The notes under the pieces are model-generated. The model worked only from the letters and a program-made list of their open reading frames with translations. It made no database searches and was not told where the DNA came from. From contig NZ_RBDY01000002.1 in assembly GCF_003626575.1 (NCBI RefSeq), positions 496,001 to 560,000 on the forward strand: DNA of 64,000 nt, given 5' to 3'. Source of the stretch: Streptomyces radicis. GTDB lineage: Bacteria > Actinomycetota > Actinomycetes > Streptomycetales > Streptomycetaceae. Below, piece after piece: positions 53,849 to 62,916 of the stretch (positions within the stretch are counted from its first letter, which is position 1; every line of letters begins with the position of its first letter). A program made the translations under genes and the position numbers.

Positions 53849-53869
53849 CGTTTCAATGAGACGTTTCAA
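53849..53869. promoter_or_regulatory. Two CGTTTCAA direct repeats upstream of the lyase
   Basis: CGTTTCAA at 53849-53856 and 53862-53869 are 13 bases apart, 19-39 bases upstream of the lyase ATG. On the coding strand each is TTGAAACG, a half-site type used by LacI-family repressors of sugar genes. No LacI gene is in the window. Confidence 0.55.
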
Positions 53870-54382
53870 ACAATCGGCGGCGACGCTATGGGGTGGGGGG
53901 TGGGTCGTCAAGGGGGTGCGCTGCGCCGGCTTTGTGGGGTGTCGTCGCCCGCCGTTCCCGTCTCGTGGTGGGTGGCGGCCGTCCCGGTCACCGGTCTCTG
54001 CTCGGTCGCTGAGGCCGTTCGCCGAACGGGCGCGGCGGATACCGCTTCGCGGGTGGCGGCGCGTCGGTGGACCGGTGCGGGGTGATCCCCTCCGAGGCTG
54101 GGCACGGCTTGTGTTGAACAAAGTGTGCCCCGTTTCAGAAGAGAGCCCGACCTCGGGTAAGCGGCAGATGAGCACCGGGCCCGCCACCTGAGCTCAACGT
54201 GCGCGCGGTGAACGACGATGGCGGCGGCCAGGCAGGCCCGCCAACCACTCTTCGTGGCCCGCTGACCAGCGGGACAAGGCGATGCCGCACTTGTGCGTAG
54301 CCGGATTCCCTTGTCGCCGCACGCGCTCGCGCGGAGGGTGAGGGCGGAACAACGCCCATGTCCCACAGAGAGGAAGACGAGG
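53870..54382. other. Intergenic stretch without a supportable gene
   Basis: About 510 bases. Open frames here on the minus strand are Arg/Ala-rich shadows with poor codon use. A moderately AT-rich part (about 54108-54140) may hold a promoter for the small secreted protein. No RNA gene or repeat is seen. Confidence 0.4.
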
Positions 54383-54745
54383 ATGCGGAAAGCACATGGC
54401 GGAACGCGCGTGCGCCGGATGGCCAGGGGGGTCGCCGTGGCCGCCGCGGCGATCGGCGTGTCCCTGACGGCCGTTCCCGCGGCGGAGGCGACGGGGCGGG
54501 ACTTCGGGCGGGACTTCTCGCGGGCAGGCAGCACCGCCGCCGCGATCACCTGCACGGTCAACAGCAACAACGTCAACTACCGCTCGGGCCCCGGCGCCGG
54601 GTACACGTCCTACGGCCAGGTGCACCGGGGCCACCGCATGTTCAACGCCAAGACCTACTGGGACACCAACCAGCAGATGTGGATGGGCGGCGATGTCGAG
54701 GGGCGCCGCTTCGCCTACATCAAGCGGGACTTCATCGACTGCTGA
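54383..54745 (+). CDS. Small secreted SH3-like protein
   Basis: A 120-residue exported protein: signal peptide (about 1-37, ending AAEA) and a mature domain with the bacterial SH3 signature VNSNNVNYRSGPGAGYTSYG (about 58-77), then WDTNQQMWMGGDVEGRRFAYI and a final Cys that can pair with the one in ITCTVN. SH3b domains bind cell-wall peptides or proteins. There is no attached enzyme, so it is probably a wall-binding or inhibitor-type protein. GAGAGGAAG precedes the ATG. Confidence 0.82.
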   Translation: MRKAHGGTRVRRMARGVAVAAAAIGVSLTAVPAAEATGRDFGRDFSRAGSTAAAITCTVNSNNVNYRSGPGAGYTSYGQVHRGHRMFNAKTYWDTNQQMWMGGDVEGRRFAYIKRDFIDC

Positions 54746-54786
54746 CCCCGCGCGGGAGGCCGCACCGGGACCCCGCCCTGGCGACC

Positions 54787-54948
54787 GTGACCGAACTGTC
54801 CGACGAGGACGGCGTCCACGCCTACACCTCAGCGGGACTCGGCGGAAGCGGAAGCTTCGGCAACGTCAACACCGGGCTCGTCGCGTTCGAGGTGCTGGGG
54901 GTCGAGGACGGCACGGCCGTCCTCGGCTTCACGCCCGAGGAGGGGTGA
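54787..54948 (+). CDS. Possible 53-residue gene or gene remnant
   Basis: A short open frame from GTG (54787) with strongly coding-like third positions and a well-behaved peptide (LSDEDGVHAYTSAGLGGSGS followed by VAFEVLGVEDGTAVLGFTPE). It has no visible ribosome-binding site and I do not recognise a family. It could be the end of a lost gene or a genuine small protein. It overlaps the convergent DinB gene by 20 bases. Confidence 0.4.
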   Translation: MTELSDEDGVHAYTSAGLGGSGSFGNVNTGLVAFEVLGVEDGTAVLGFTPEEG

Positions 54949-55540
54949 GGCCGCCCGCCGTCCGCGCCACCTCCTCGAGCCGCGTGTGGTACCCCTTCCA
55001 CCAGGCCGCGTCGACCTCCGGGAGGTTGTCCCCGTTCGACCTGAGGCCCACCGCGCCGTCGATCAGCTCCCGCACGATGTCCGCGTGGCCCGCGTGCCGG
55101 TGTGTCTCGGCGGTGACATGCAGCAGGATCCGGTGCAGCGTGACCTCCTGCCGCGTCCAGTGCGGAACGCGCCCCGGCGCGTCGAGCGGCAGCTCCTCGA
55201 TCGTCGCGTCCGCGTGCGCCCACACCCGCCGGTACAGCCCGACGATGTCCTCCCGCGACTCCTCCGCCGTCGCCCACAGGTCGGCGTTGGGCTCGGCGTC
55301 GGCCGATATCCACGGCAGCTCCTCCGCGAGCTCCCGCCCGAACGCCCGCCCGAACGTCCAGCCGAAATAGCCGATCTCGTTCGCCGCCATGTGCTTGACC
55401 AGCCCGAGCAGGTTGGTGCCTGTGCCCGTCATCGGGCGGCGTATGTCGTACTCCGAGAGCCCGTCCAGCTTCCACAGGAGCGCGTCCCTGGCCTCCTGGA
55501 GATAGCGCCGCAGGTCGGCCTTCGGCCTTGTCTCGTCCAT
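54929..55540 (-). CDS. DinB-family (DUF664) protein
   Basis: A 203-residue four-helix-bundle protein of the DinB/YfiT-like superfamily. The three metal-binding His positions fit LVKHMAANEIGYFGW (His about 58), and VTLHRILLHVTAETHRHAGHAD (about 145-165) for the others; the ending LDGAVGLR-type segment reads IDGAVGLRSNGDN. Many members are thiol-dependent transferases (mycothiol or bacillithiol), others are uncharacterised. The ATG at 55540 starts the conserved MDETRPKADLRRYLQ. It is likely monocistronic and converges with the small frame at 54787. Confidence 0.88.
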   Translation of the reverse strand: MDETRPKADLRRYLQEARDALLWKLDGLSEYDIRRPMTGTGTNLLGLVKHMAANEIGYFGWTFGRAFGRELAEELPWISADAEPNADLWATAEESREDIVGLYRRVWAHADATIEELPLDAPGRVPHWTRQEVTLHRILLHVTAETHRHAGHADIVRELIDGAVGLRSNGDNLPEVDAAWWKGYHTRLEEVARTAGGLTPPRA

Positions 55541-55624
55541 ACCCCGGAGTCTCGCACCCGCCACTGACAGCCGACCCGCGTCGCCCCGACGACGGGGGAG
55601 CGGCGGGGGAGCGGGGGCGCCGCC

Positions 55625-56356
55625 TCAGGAGAGCCAGTCGCGGTAACGCGTCGGCGCGATACGCGCGTCGGTCGGAGCCGTGAGAACGTCGCCGCGCACG
55701 GCCGCGAACATCCCCGCGCCGTCATCCGTGACGACGGCGCGCCCGTCGCCCTTGGCGTCGAGGGTGATCCGGCCGAGCTCGTCCAGGGGGAGAACGTCGG
55801 GCCCCGCGATGTCGAGAACGCCGTTCAGCGGGTCGCCCACCGCCACATCGGCCACGGCGCGGGCGACGTCGGCGGCGGCGATCGGCTGGACGGGCGTGTG
55901 CGGCAGGCGGACCGTGTCGCCGTCGGCCGTCCAGGACATGACCGCCTCGACGAACTCCATGAACTGCGTGGCGCGCACGATCGAGTACGGGATCGGCCCG
56001 GCCTTGAGGATGTCCTCCTGGAGCACCTTCGCCCGGTAGTAGTCCAGCTCGGGGACCTGGTCCGCGCCGACGATGGAGAGGATCACGACGTGCCGGACCC
56101 CGCTCTTCTCGCACGCCGCGACGAGGTTGTCCATCGAGGTCCGGAAGAAGTCGGCCGAAGCGGCGTCGAACGTCGGTGAGTTCGTCAGGTTGACGACGAC
56201 GTCCGCGTCCGCGACGGCCGCCGCCAGGCCCTCGCCGGTGACGCTGTCCACACCTGTGGACGGGGAGTGCGGCACGGCCTCGTGCCCGGATGCGTTGAGG
56301 TTGGTCACCACCTGTGACCCGATCAGTCCCGTTCCGCCGATGACCGCGACCTTCAT
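55625..56356 (-). CDS. NmrA/SDR-like NAD(P)-binding protein
   Basis: A 243-residue atypical short-chain dehydrogenase with the NAD(P) motif VAVIGGTGLIGSQVV at the N-terminus and VRHVVILSIVGAD and YSIVRATQFMEFVEAVMS in the core. The YxxxK catalytic pair is present only as YYRAK. It is of the NmrA type, whose members often sense NADP redox state. It is divergent from an Rrf2 regulator closely resembling RsrR of S. venezuelae, which I recall controls a divergent NmrA-like gene; two operators lie between. The ATG at 56356 follows AGAGG. Confidence 0.88.
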   Translation of the reverse strand: MKVAVIGGTGLIGSQVVTNLNASGHEAVPHSPSTGVDSVTGEGLAAAVADADVVVNLTNSPTFDAASADFFRTSMDNLVAACEKSGVRHVVILSIVGADQVPELDYYRAKVLQEDILKAGPIPYSIVRATQFMEFVEAVMSWTADGDTVRLPHTPVQPIAAADVARAVADVAVGDPLNGVLDIAGPDVLPLDELGRITLDAKGDGRAVVTDDGAGMFAAVRGDVLTAPTDARIAPTRYRDWLS

Positions 56357-56441
56357 GGCATGCCTCTTCTCTTGATCGACGCGCGTGCCGCATCCGATCT
56401 GATCCGATCCGTTCAGACCGTATATGCACCTTATGTGCATG

Positions 56442-56489
56442 CTCGGACATGCGCTATCCGAGATAGTACTCGGACATGTGTTGTCCGAG
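56442..56489. promoter_or_regulatory. Two palindromic operators of the Rrf2 regulator
   Basis: Site 1 (56442-56462) is CTCGGACA-N5-TATCCGAG and site 2 (56469-56489) is CTCGGACA-N5-TGTCCGAG, the second a perfect 8-bp-arm palindrome extended by one more pair on each side. Centres are 27 bases apart. They lie 29-76 bases upstream of the Rrf2 start and 86 bases from the NmrA-like start. Confidence 0.82.
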
Positions 56490-56517
56490 TCAAGGGCGCC
56501 CCGGGTAGGGTGAGGGC

Positions 56518-57009
56518 GTGAGGATGTCGGGCGGCGTGGAGTGGGCGCTGCACTGCTGTGTGGTGCTGACCTCGACGGAAGGGCCCGTTCCCGCCGCGCG
56601 GTTGGCGCGGCTGCACGACGTCTCGCCCACGTATCTCGCCAAGCAGCTCCAGGCCCTCTCGCGCGCCGAGCTGGTGCGGTCGGTGGTGGGTCCCTCGCGC
56701 GGCTATGTGCTGGGCCGTTCGCCCGAGCGGATCACGGTGCTCGACGTGGTCGAGGCGATCGACGGGCCGGGCCCGGCGTTCGTGTGCACGGAGATCCGCC
56801 GGCGCGGCCCGATGGCGACCCCGCCCGAGGCGTGCACCACGCCCTGCGCGATCGCCGCCGCCATGGCCTCGGCGGAGTCGGCCTGGCGTGCGGCCCTGCG
56901 GGCCGTGACGATCGCCGACCTGGCGGGCCAGGTCGAGGCCGGATACGGCGAGGGCGCCCTGTCCCGCATCGGCGCGTGGCTGCGCCCCGGGGGCGCACCC
57001 GAGGAGTGA
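56518..57009 (+). CDS. rsrR: Rrf2-family redox-sensing regulator, RsrR-like
   Basis: A 163-residue Rrf2 regulator with an N-terminal winged helix (about 1-80; ARLHDVSPTYLAKQLQALSR). Starting at the GTG at 56518 places E8 and H12 (GGVEWALHCC) and C90 (PAFVCTEI), plus C106 and C110, at the numbers I recall for RsrR of S. venezuelae, whose [2Fe-2S] cluster is held by Cys, Glu and His. This supports that start over the ATG two codons later. It should sense redox state and bind the two adjacent operators, controlling itself and the divergent NmrA-like gene. Confidence 0.88.
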   Translation: MRMSGGVEWALHCCVVLTSTEGPVPAARLARLHDVSPTYLAKQLQALSRAELVRSVVGPSRGYVLGRSPERITVLDVVEAIDGPGPAFVCTEIRRRGPMATPPEACTTPCAIAAAMASAESAWRAALRAVTIADLAGQVEAGYGEGALSRIGAWLRPGGAPEE

Positions 57010-57036
57010 ACGCGCCGGGCCCACCCCCACGCGCCG

Positions 57037-57414
57037 GTGGCCCACCCCACGCGCCTGGCGCCCACGCCCCAACGCGCCGCGCACGAGAGCCCGTTCGTGG
57101 TCGAGCAGGTGCCTGACCCCCGTCCCGGGCCCGGCGAGATCCGCGTCCGCGTCGCGGCCCCCGGGTCCCTGGCCGATCTCGTCGCGATCGTGGGCGACCC
57201 CGCCCGCGTGTCGACGGTCGCCGACCACGCCAACGCGCGTCGCCTGGGGGTGCGTCCGGCCGACGCGGAGAACGACTCCACGCTCCTCGCCGAAGCGGGC
57301 GAACTCGGTCGGCAAGGCCGCTACACACCGCGCGTCGAGCGGACCTACCCGCTCGAACAGGTCGCGGAAGCGTACGCCTACGCCGAGCGCGGACACACGC
57401 GGGAAGCGTGCTAG
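57037..57414 (+). pseudogene. Internally deleted quinone-oxidoreductase-like gene
   Basis: A 125-residue frame made of two pieces of a medium-chain dehydrogenase/reductase. The N-terminal piece is PFVVEQVPDPRPGPGEIRVR (about 19-38). It runs directly into the C-terminal piece GSLADLVAIVGDPARVSTVA (about 43-62), then RYTPRVERTYPLEQVAEAYA. Roughly 200 residues, including the nucleotide-binding fold, are missing, and the usual end (GHTRGKIV) is replaced by GHTREAC. It is not expected to be active. Its last 4 bases overlap the convergent frameshifted gene. It starts 27 bases after the Rrf2 gene. Confidence 0.65.
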
Positions 57415-58610
57415 GAGAAACGCAGCCTGTTCTCCGTGTCGTTCCGCGCCACGAACAGTGTGAGGAACGCCTGCCCCGCCATCGCGCCGATGCGGTGCTC
57501 GCGGCCGTAGTACGTGTTCTCCCCCGGCGCGTCGTACGTCCGCCCGTCCGTGAAGCGGTCCATCAGCCTGAGCTGCTCCTCGTTGTGCAGCCGCTCCCAC
57601 ACGGCGGCGGCCGGGTCGATGCCCGTGTCCTGGGCGGTGAGGGACACCAGGAGGTCGAAGTTGCCGAAGTAGAAGGGGAAGTGAGTGCCCCCGTCGTTGC
57701 CCTCGGGGTAGTGGATCTCGCCGGAGCCCGGCTGGTAGATCGTCGTCGTCGTGCCGTCGTCGGCCGGGAAGGGCTTGTCGACCAGCGCGGAGTAGACCCG
57801 GGTGATGTTGTGCAGGGCGGCGCGGGGCGCGACGCGGTCCGCGAGGCCGTGGACAAAGCCCTGGTAGACGCTCTGGTCGAAGGAGACCATGTAGAGCGGG
57901 TGAAGGCGGTCGTGGTTGTCGAGGGTGCCGTCGTCGGCGATGTTCGTGCCCCGCAGCCAGCGGGACAGCTCGATGCCGTTGATCGTTTCGCCGCCCGTGA
58001 GGTCGGCGGGGCAGGCCGCGGCGGCGATCAGCAGCTCGACGTTGCGGCGCTGCCACGCCTCGGCGTGCGGATGGCCCGGGATCATGATCTCGGCCAGCGA
58101 GAGCACGGCGGCGCTCCAGCTGTTCTCCTCGGCCTTGCTGTCGCCCGGCGTCACCACGGTCCCGTCGCGGCGCCGCTCGTAGAGCTGGTGACCGCTGGTC
58201 CCGACCAGGTGGACGTCGTCGCCCGTGGTCAGCCGGTCCGCCTCCCAGGCCGCCATCGCGGCGACGTGGCCACGCTCGGCGGCGTCCAGCTCGTCCCAGA
58301 ACAGCCAGGCGGCGAGAGCGGTGTAGTACGCCCACAGCGCGGTCTGCCAGCCACCGCCCCAACGGGTGGCGGCGTCCGCGTTGTTCGCCGTGTGCCGGGC
58401 GGCGAGCGTGCGGATCAGGTTGCGGGTGCGTCCCGCGCGTCGTACGAGCCGAGACCGCCCCAGTCGATGGGCACGACCTCGCTCGCGGCGGCGGCGCCCG
58501 CCGCACGCCCCACGGCCCTCGGGCCGCCCGTCGCACGGGCCGTGGCCGCGCCGAGGACGGCCGAGGCCCCCAGGAGACCACGGCGGGACAGACGACGGGG
58601 CGAAGAGGTC
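57411..58610 (-). pseudogene. Frameshifted Tat-secreted protein, probable polysaccharide-related
   Basis: Two frames on the minus strand make one protein. The first (58610 to about 58415) has a Tat signal (SPRRLSRRGLLGASAVLGAA) and a start of the mature part (VVPIDWGGLGSYDARDAP). After a shift near 58425-58440 the second reads TRNLIRTLAARHTANNADAA and continues through GGGWQTALWAYYTALAAWLF to 57411. It is rich in Trp and aromatic residues, like alpha/alpha-toroid hydrolases and lyases, but I cannot name the family. A missing middle segment near the junction is possible. The shift may be real or a sequencing error. Confidence 0.6.
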
Positions 58611-58724
58611 ATCCGGCGCTCCTGTGGTCCAACGATGTGGCGTTCGGTCGGATTCTCGGGGTCGAGCATCCGTCCGAAAAGGGAGCGCGTCGCCGAACTC
58701 CGCCAGCCCCGCCGCCCGTTGACG

Positions 58725-59639
58725 TCAGCGGTAGCCCGTCGCGTCCGCGGGCTTGCCCGGATCCTGCACCTCCACCAGGTAGCGCCAGAAGTCGGGGCGG
58801 CTGCCGTCGAGATCCGTGAAGCCGTACTCCGACGCGGCCTGCCCGCTGGACAACGACCGCCCGTTCCAGCGGGCGACGCCCGGGTCGGCGGCCAGCGCGG
58901 CGACCGCGCGTCCCACGTACGACGGGCTCTCCGACATGCAGAAGTGCGGCTCGCGCTCCAGCGCGTCGCGCCATGTCTCCTCGGTCACCCCGAAGTGATC
59001 GAGCATCAGCTCCGACCGCATCCACCCCGGCGTCAGCGCGACGGCCGTGGCGCCACGCGGCCCCAGCTCGTGGCCCAGCGCGAACGCCATGCGCAGAACG
59101 GTGGCCTTGGCGATGTCGTAGAAGAACGAGTTGCGGTAGGTGTCCCGGTTGTACGCCGCGGTGCCGTCGGTCATCTCGACGACGAGCCCGCCCTCGTCGC
59201 GCAGGAGGAGCGGAAGCGCGTGGTGGCTGGTGATCGCGTGCGTGTCCACCGCGAGCCGCAGCAGCCGCAGCCCGTTGTCGAGGTCGTGCTCCCAGACGGG
59301 GGCGTCCCACGCGAACAGGTTCTCGGAGCCCCAGATGTCGTTCACGAGGATGTCGAGGCGGCCCTGCTCGGCGTCGATGCGCTCGACCAACGCCTTGACC
59401 TGCGACGGAACGAGGTGGTCCGTGGGAACGGCGATCCCGCGCCCGCCCGCCGCCGTCACCAGGTCCGCGGTGTCCTCGATGGTCTCGGGGCGGTCGTACT
59501 CCGAGCGCTGCTTCCGTGTGCTGCGCCCCGTGACGTACACGGTGGCCCCGGCCGCGCCGAGCTCGACCGCGATCCCGCGACCCGCGCCGCGCGTCGCCCC
59601 CGCGACGAGCGCGACCTTGCTGTGGAGAGGTGTTGACAT
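58725..59639 (-). CDS. Short-chain dehydrogenase/reductase
   Basis: A 304-residue classical SDR. The cofactor motif VALVAGATRGAGRGIAVELG at the N-terminus, RLDILVNDIWGSENLF (the NNAG equivalent altered to NDIWG), and catalytic YDIAKA (YxxxK, about residue 180) are seen. TGRSTRKQRSEYDRP suggests NADP preference. Substrate unknown. A near-perfect 12-bp-arm palindrome 17 bases before the ATG points to tight repression by a TetR-like protein, but no such gene is adjacent. It could be a stress or detoxification reductase. The ATG at 59639 follows GGAGAGG-like bases on the plus-strand complement only weakly. Confidence 0.88.
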   Translation of the reverse strand: MSTPLHSKVALVAGATRGAGRGIAVELGAAGATVYVTGRSTRKQRSEYDRPETIEDTADLVTAAGGRGIAVPTDHLVPSQVKALVERIDAEQGRLDILVNDIWGSENLFAWDAPVWEHDLDNGLRLLRLAVDTHAITSHHALPLLLRDEGGLVVEMTDGTAAYNRDTYRNSFFYDIAKATVLRMAFALGHELGPRGATAVALTPGWMRSELMLDHFGVTEETWRDALEREPHFCMSESPSYVGRAVAALAADPGVARWNGRSLSSGQAASEYGFTDLDGSRPDFWRYLVEVQDPGKPADATGYR

Positions 59640-59655
59640 GCGGTGATCGTGACAC

Positions 59656-59684
59656 CGATACCCGACACCTTGTGTCGGGTATCG
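59656..59684. promoter_or_regulatory. Near-perfect 12-bp-arm palindrome before the SDR gene
   Basis: CGATACCCGACA (59656-59667), CCTTG, TGTCGGGTATCG (59673-59684). Both arms match without error. It lies 17 bases upstream of the SDR start on the minus strand, where a repressor would block transcription. Confidence 0.8.
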
Positions 59685-59705
59685 CCACCGCCTCGGCTCC
59701 GTGGC

Positions 59706-59735
59706 GTGGCGTGTGGGGTCGTGGCGTGTGGGGTC
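59706..59735. repeat. Two 15-bp tandem repeats
   Basis: GTGGCGTGTGGGGTC occurs at 59706-59720 and 59721-59735 within a GT-rich low-complexity stretch between the SDR gene and the truncated XRE gene. Confidence 0.7.
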
Positions 59736-59829
59736 GTGTGGTGTCGTGGTGCCGGGGCGTCCGTTCAACGGGCGCGGCTCGACGGGCGCGGCGATTCGTC
59801 CTTGGGTGTTGTCGGGTGTTTGTGGGCGC

Positions 59830-59994
59830 ATGGCTCATCACAGCGGGGGCATGGTGCGGACACATGAACTGACGCTCACGCAGCTCAAGCTCGCCAAGGC
59901 AGTGGGTTATACGCGGGCCTATGTGAGCACGGTCGAGTCGGGCGTGCTGACTCCGTCCGAGGAATTCGGGCGGAAGATTCACTCGGAGGGGTGA
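59830..59994 (+). pseudogene. Truncated XRE helix-turn-helix gene
   Basis: A 54-residue frame whose core, LTLTQLKLAKAVGYTRAYVS then TVESGVLTPSEEFGRKI, is the N-terminal HTH of the Streptomyces XRE regulators usually paired with DUF397 proteins. The long C-terminal domain is absent; the frame stops just after the recognition helix region. The spacing before LKLAKA also looks shortened. It is most likely a decayed fragment, though a tiny DNA-binding protein cannot be excluded. No ribosome-binding site is evident. Confidence 0.55.
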
Positions 59995-60036
59995 AAATGG
60001 GCTGGGTCATGATGATGGGGGCGTAGCTGAGGGTAA

Positions 60037-62280
<2,244 letters not shown>

Positions 62281-62283
62281 GGA

Positions 62284-62315
62284 CACCGCCCGTCGGCGGA
62301 GGCAGACGGGCGGTG
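62284..62315. terminator. Hairpin terminator after geosmin synthase
   Basis: CACCGCCCGTC (62284-62294) and GACGGGCGGTG (62305-62315) pair perfectly over 11 bases, immediately after the stop and before the convergent small gene. Confidence 0.75.
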
Positions 62316-62339
62316 CGGATGGGGACGGACCCCTCAGGG

Positions 62340-62717
62340 TCAGGGCACCGTGCAGATGACGTACGCCGTCAGGCTCTGGTCGAAGGTGCCGGTGTTCTTC
62401 CCGTAGGCGATCCAGGAGTTGCCCGAGGGGCGGGTGTCGAGCAGGTAGATGTCGAAGGAGCTGGTGCCGGCGCCGCCGCCGGTGGGCACCTGGCCGGTGG
62501 GACAGGTCACCGACGCCAACGCGGACGAGCCCGGCGTGATGGTGACGGGGGTGCTCCAGTACTGGTTGTGAGCCGCTGACGGCGCCACCTCTGCGACGCC
62601 GGGCGTGCTTTTGACGTCGGGGGCGGGGCCGCTCCCGCCGCCCTGGGCGGCGGCGGTGGCGGTGCCGGCCACGAGAATCGCGGTGGCCGTCAAGGCGAGG
62701 ATCCTGGCGCGTTTCAT
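62340..62717 (-). CDS. Secreted protein of unknown function
   Basis: A 125-residue precursor with a standard signal peptide (about 1-24, ending TATAAAQ). The mature part of about 100 residues carries two Cys (ASVTCPTGQ and YVICTVP), likely disulfide-bonded, and Ser/Thr/Gly-rich beta-type sequence (TSSFDIYLLDTRPSGNSWIA). Similar small secreted proteins occur in Streptomyces without function. ATG at 62717 is preceded by GGAGGTGC. About 200 bases upstream of it hold no gene. Confidence 0.75.
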   Translation of the reverse strand: MKRARILALTATAILVAGTATAAAQGGGSGPAPDVKSTPGVAEVAPSAAHNQYWSTPVTITPGSSALASVTCPTGQVPTGGGAGTSSFDIYLLDTRPSGNSWIAYGKNTGTFDQSLTAYVICTVP

Positions 62718-62916
62718 TGCACCTCCGTGGGGCGCTGGGTGAGCGCGTCCTCCGCGGCTCGGAGGATCCCCTCAGACGCTACTGAGCGAGAGCGCCTCAC
62801 AGCAGGGCGCACACGACGCACGCGGGGTGCACGTGAAGCTCATGGAGGGCGCATGGAATTCATGGAGGGAATGTGAAACGCAAGGTGAAGTATCGGGAGA
62901 ACATGACCTCTTGACC

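Noticed and set aside
51227-54085. A 952-residue plus-strand frame opposite the PL11 lyase
   Set aside because: Antisense shadow with low-complexity Val/Gly/Arg content; the lyase frame carries all motifs.
53908-54576. A 222-residue minus-strand frame in the lyase/SH3-like intergenic region
   Set aside because: Composition is Arg/Ala/Ser-rich without domain features and it overlaps the well-supported SH3-like gene.
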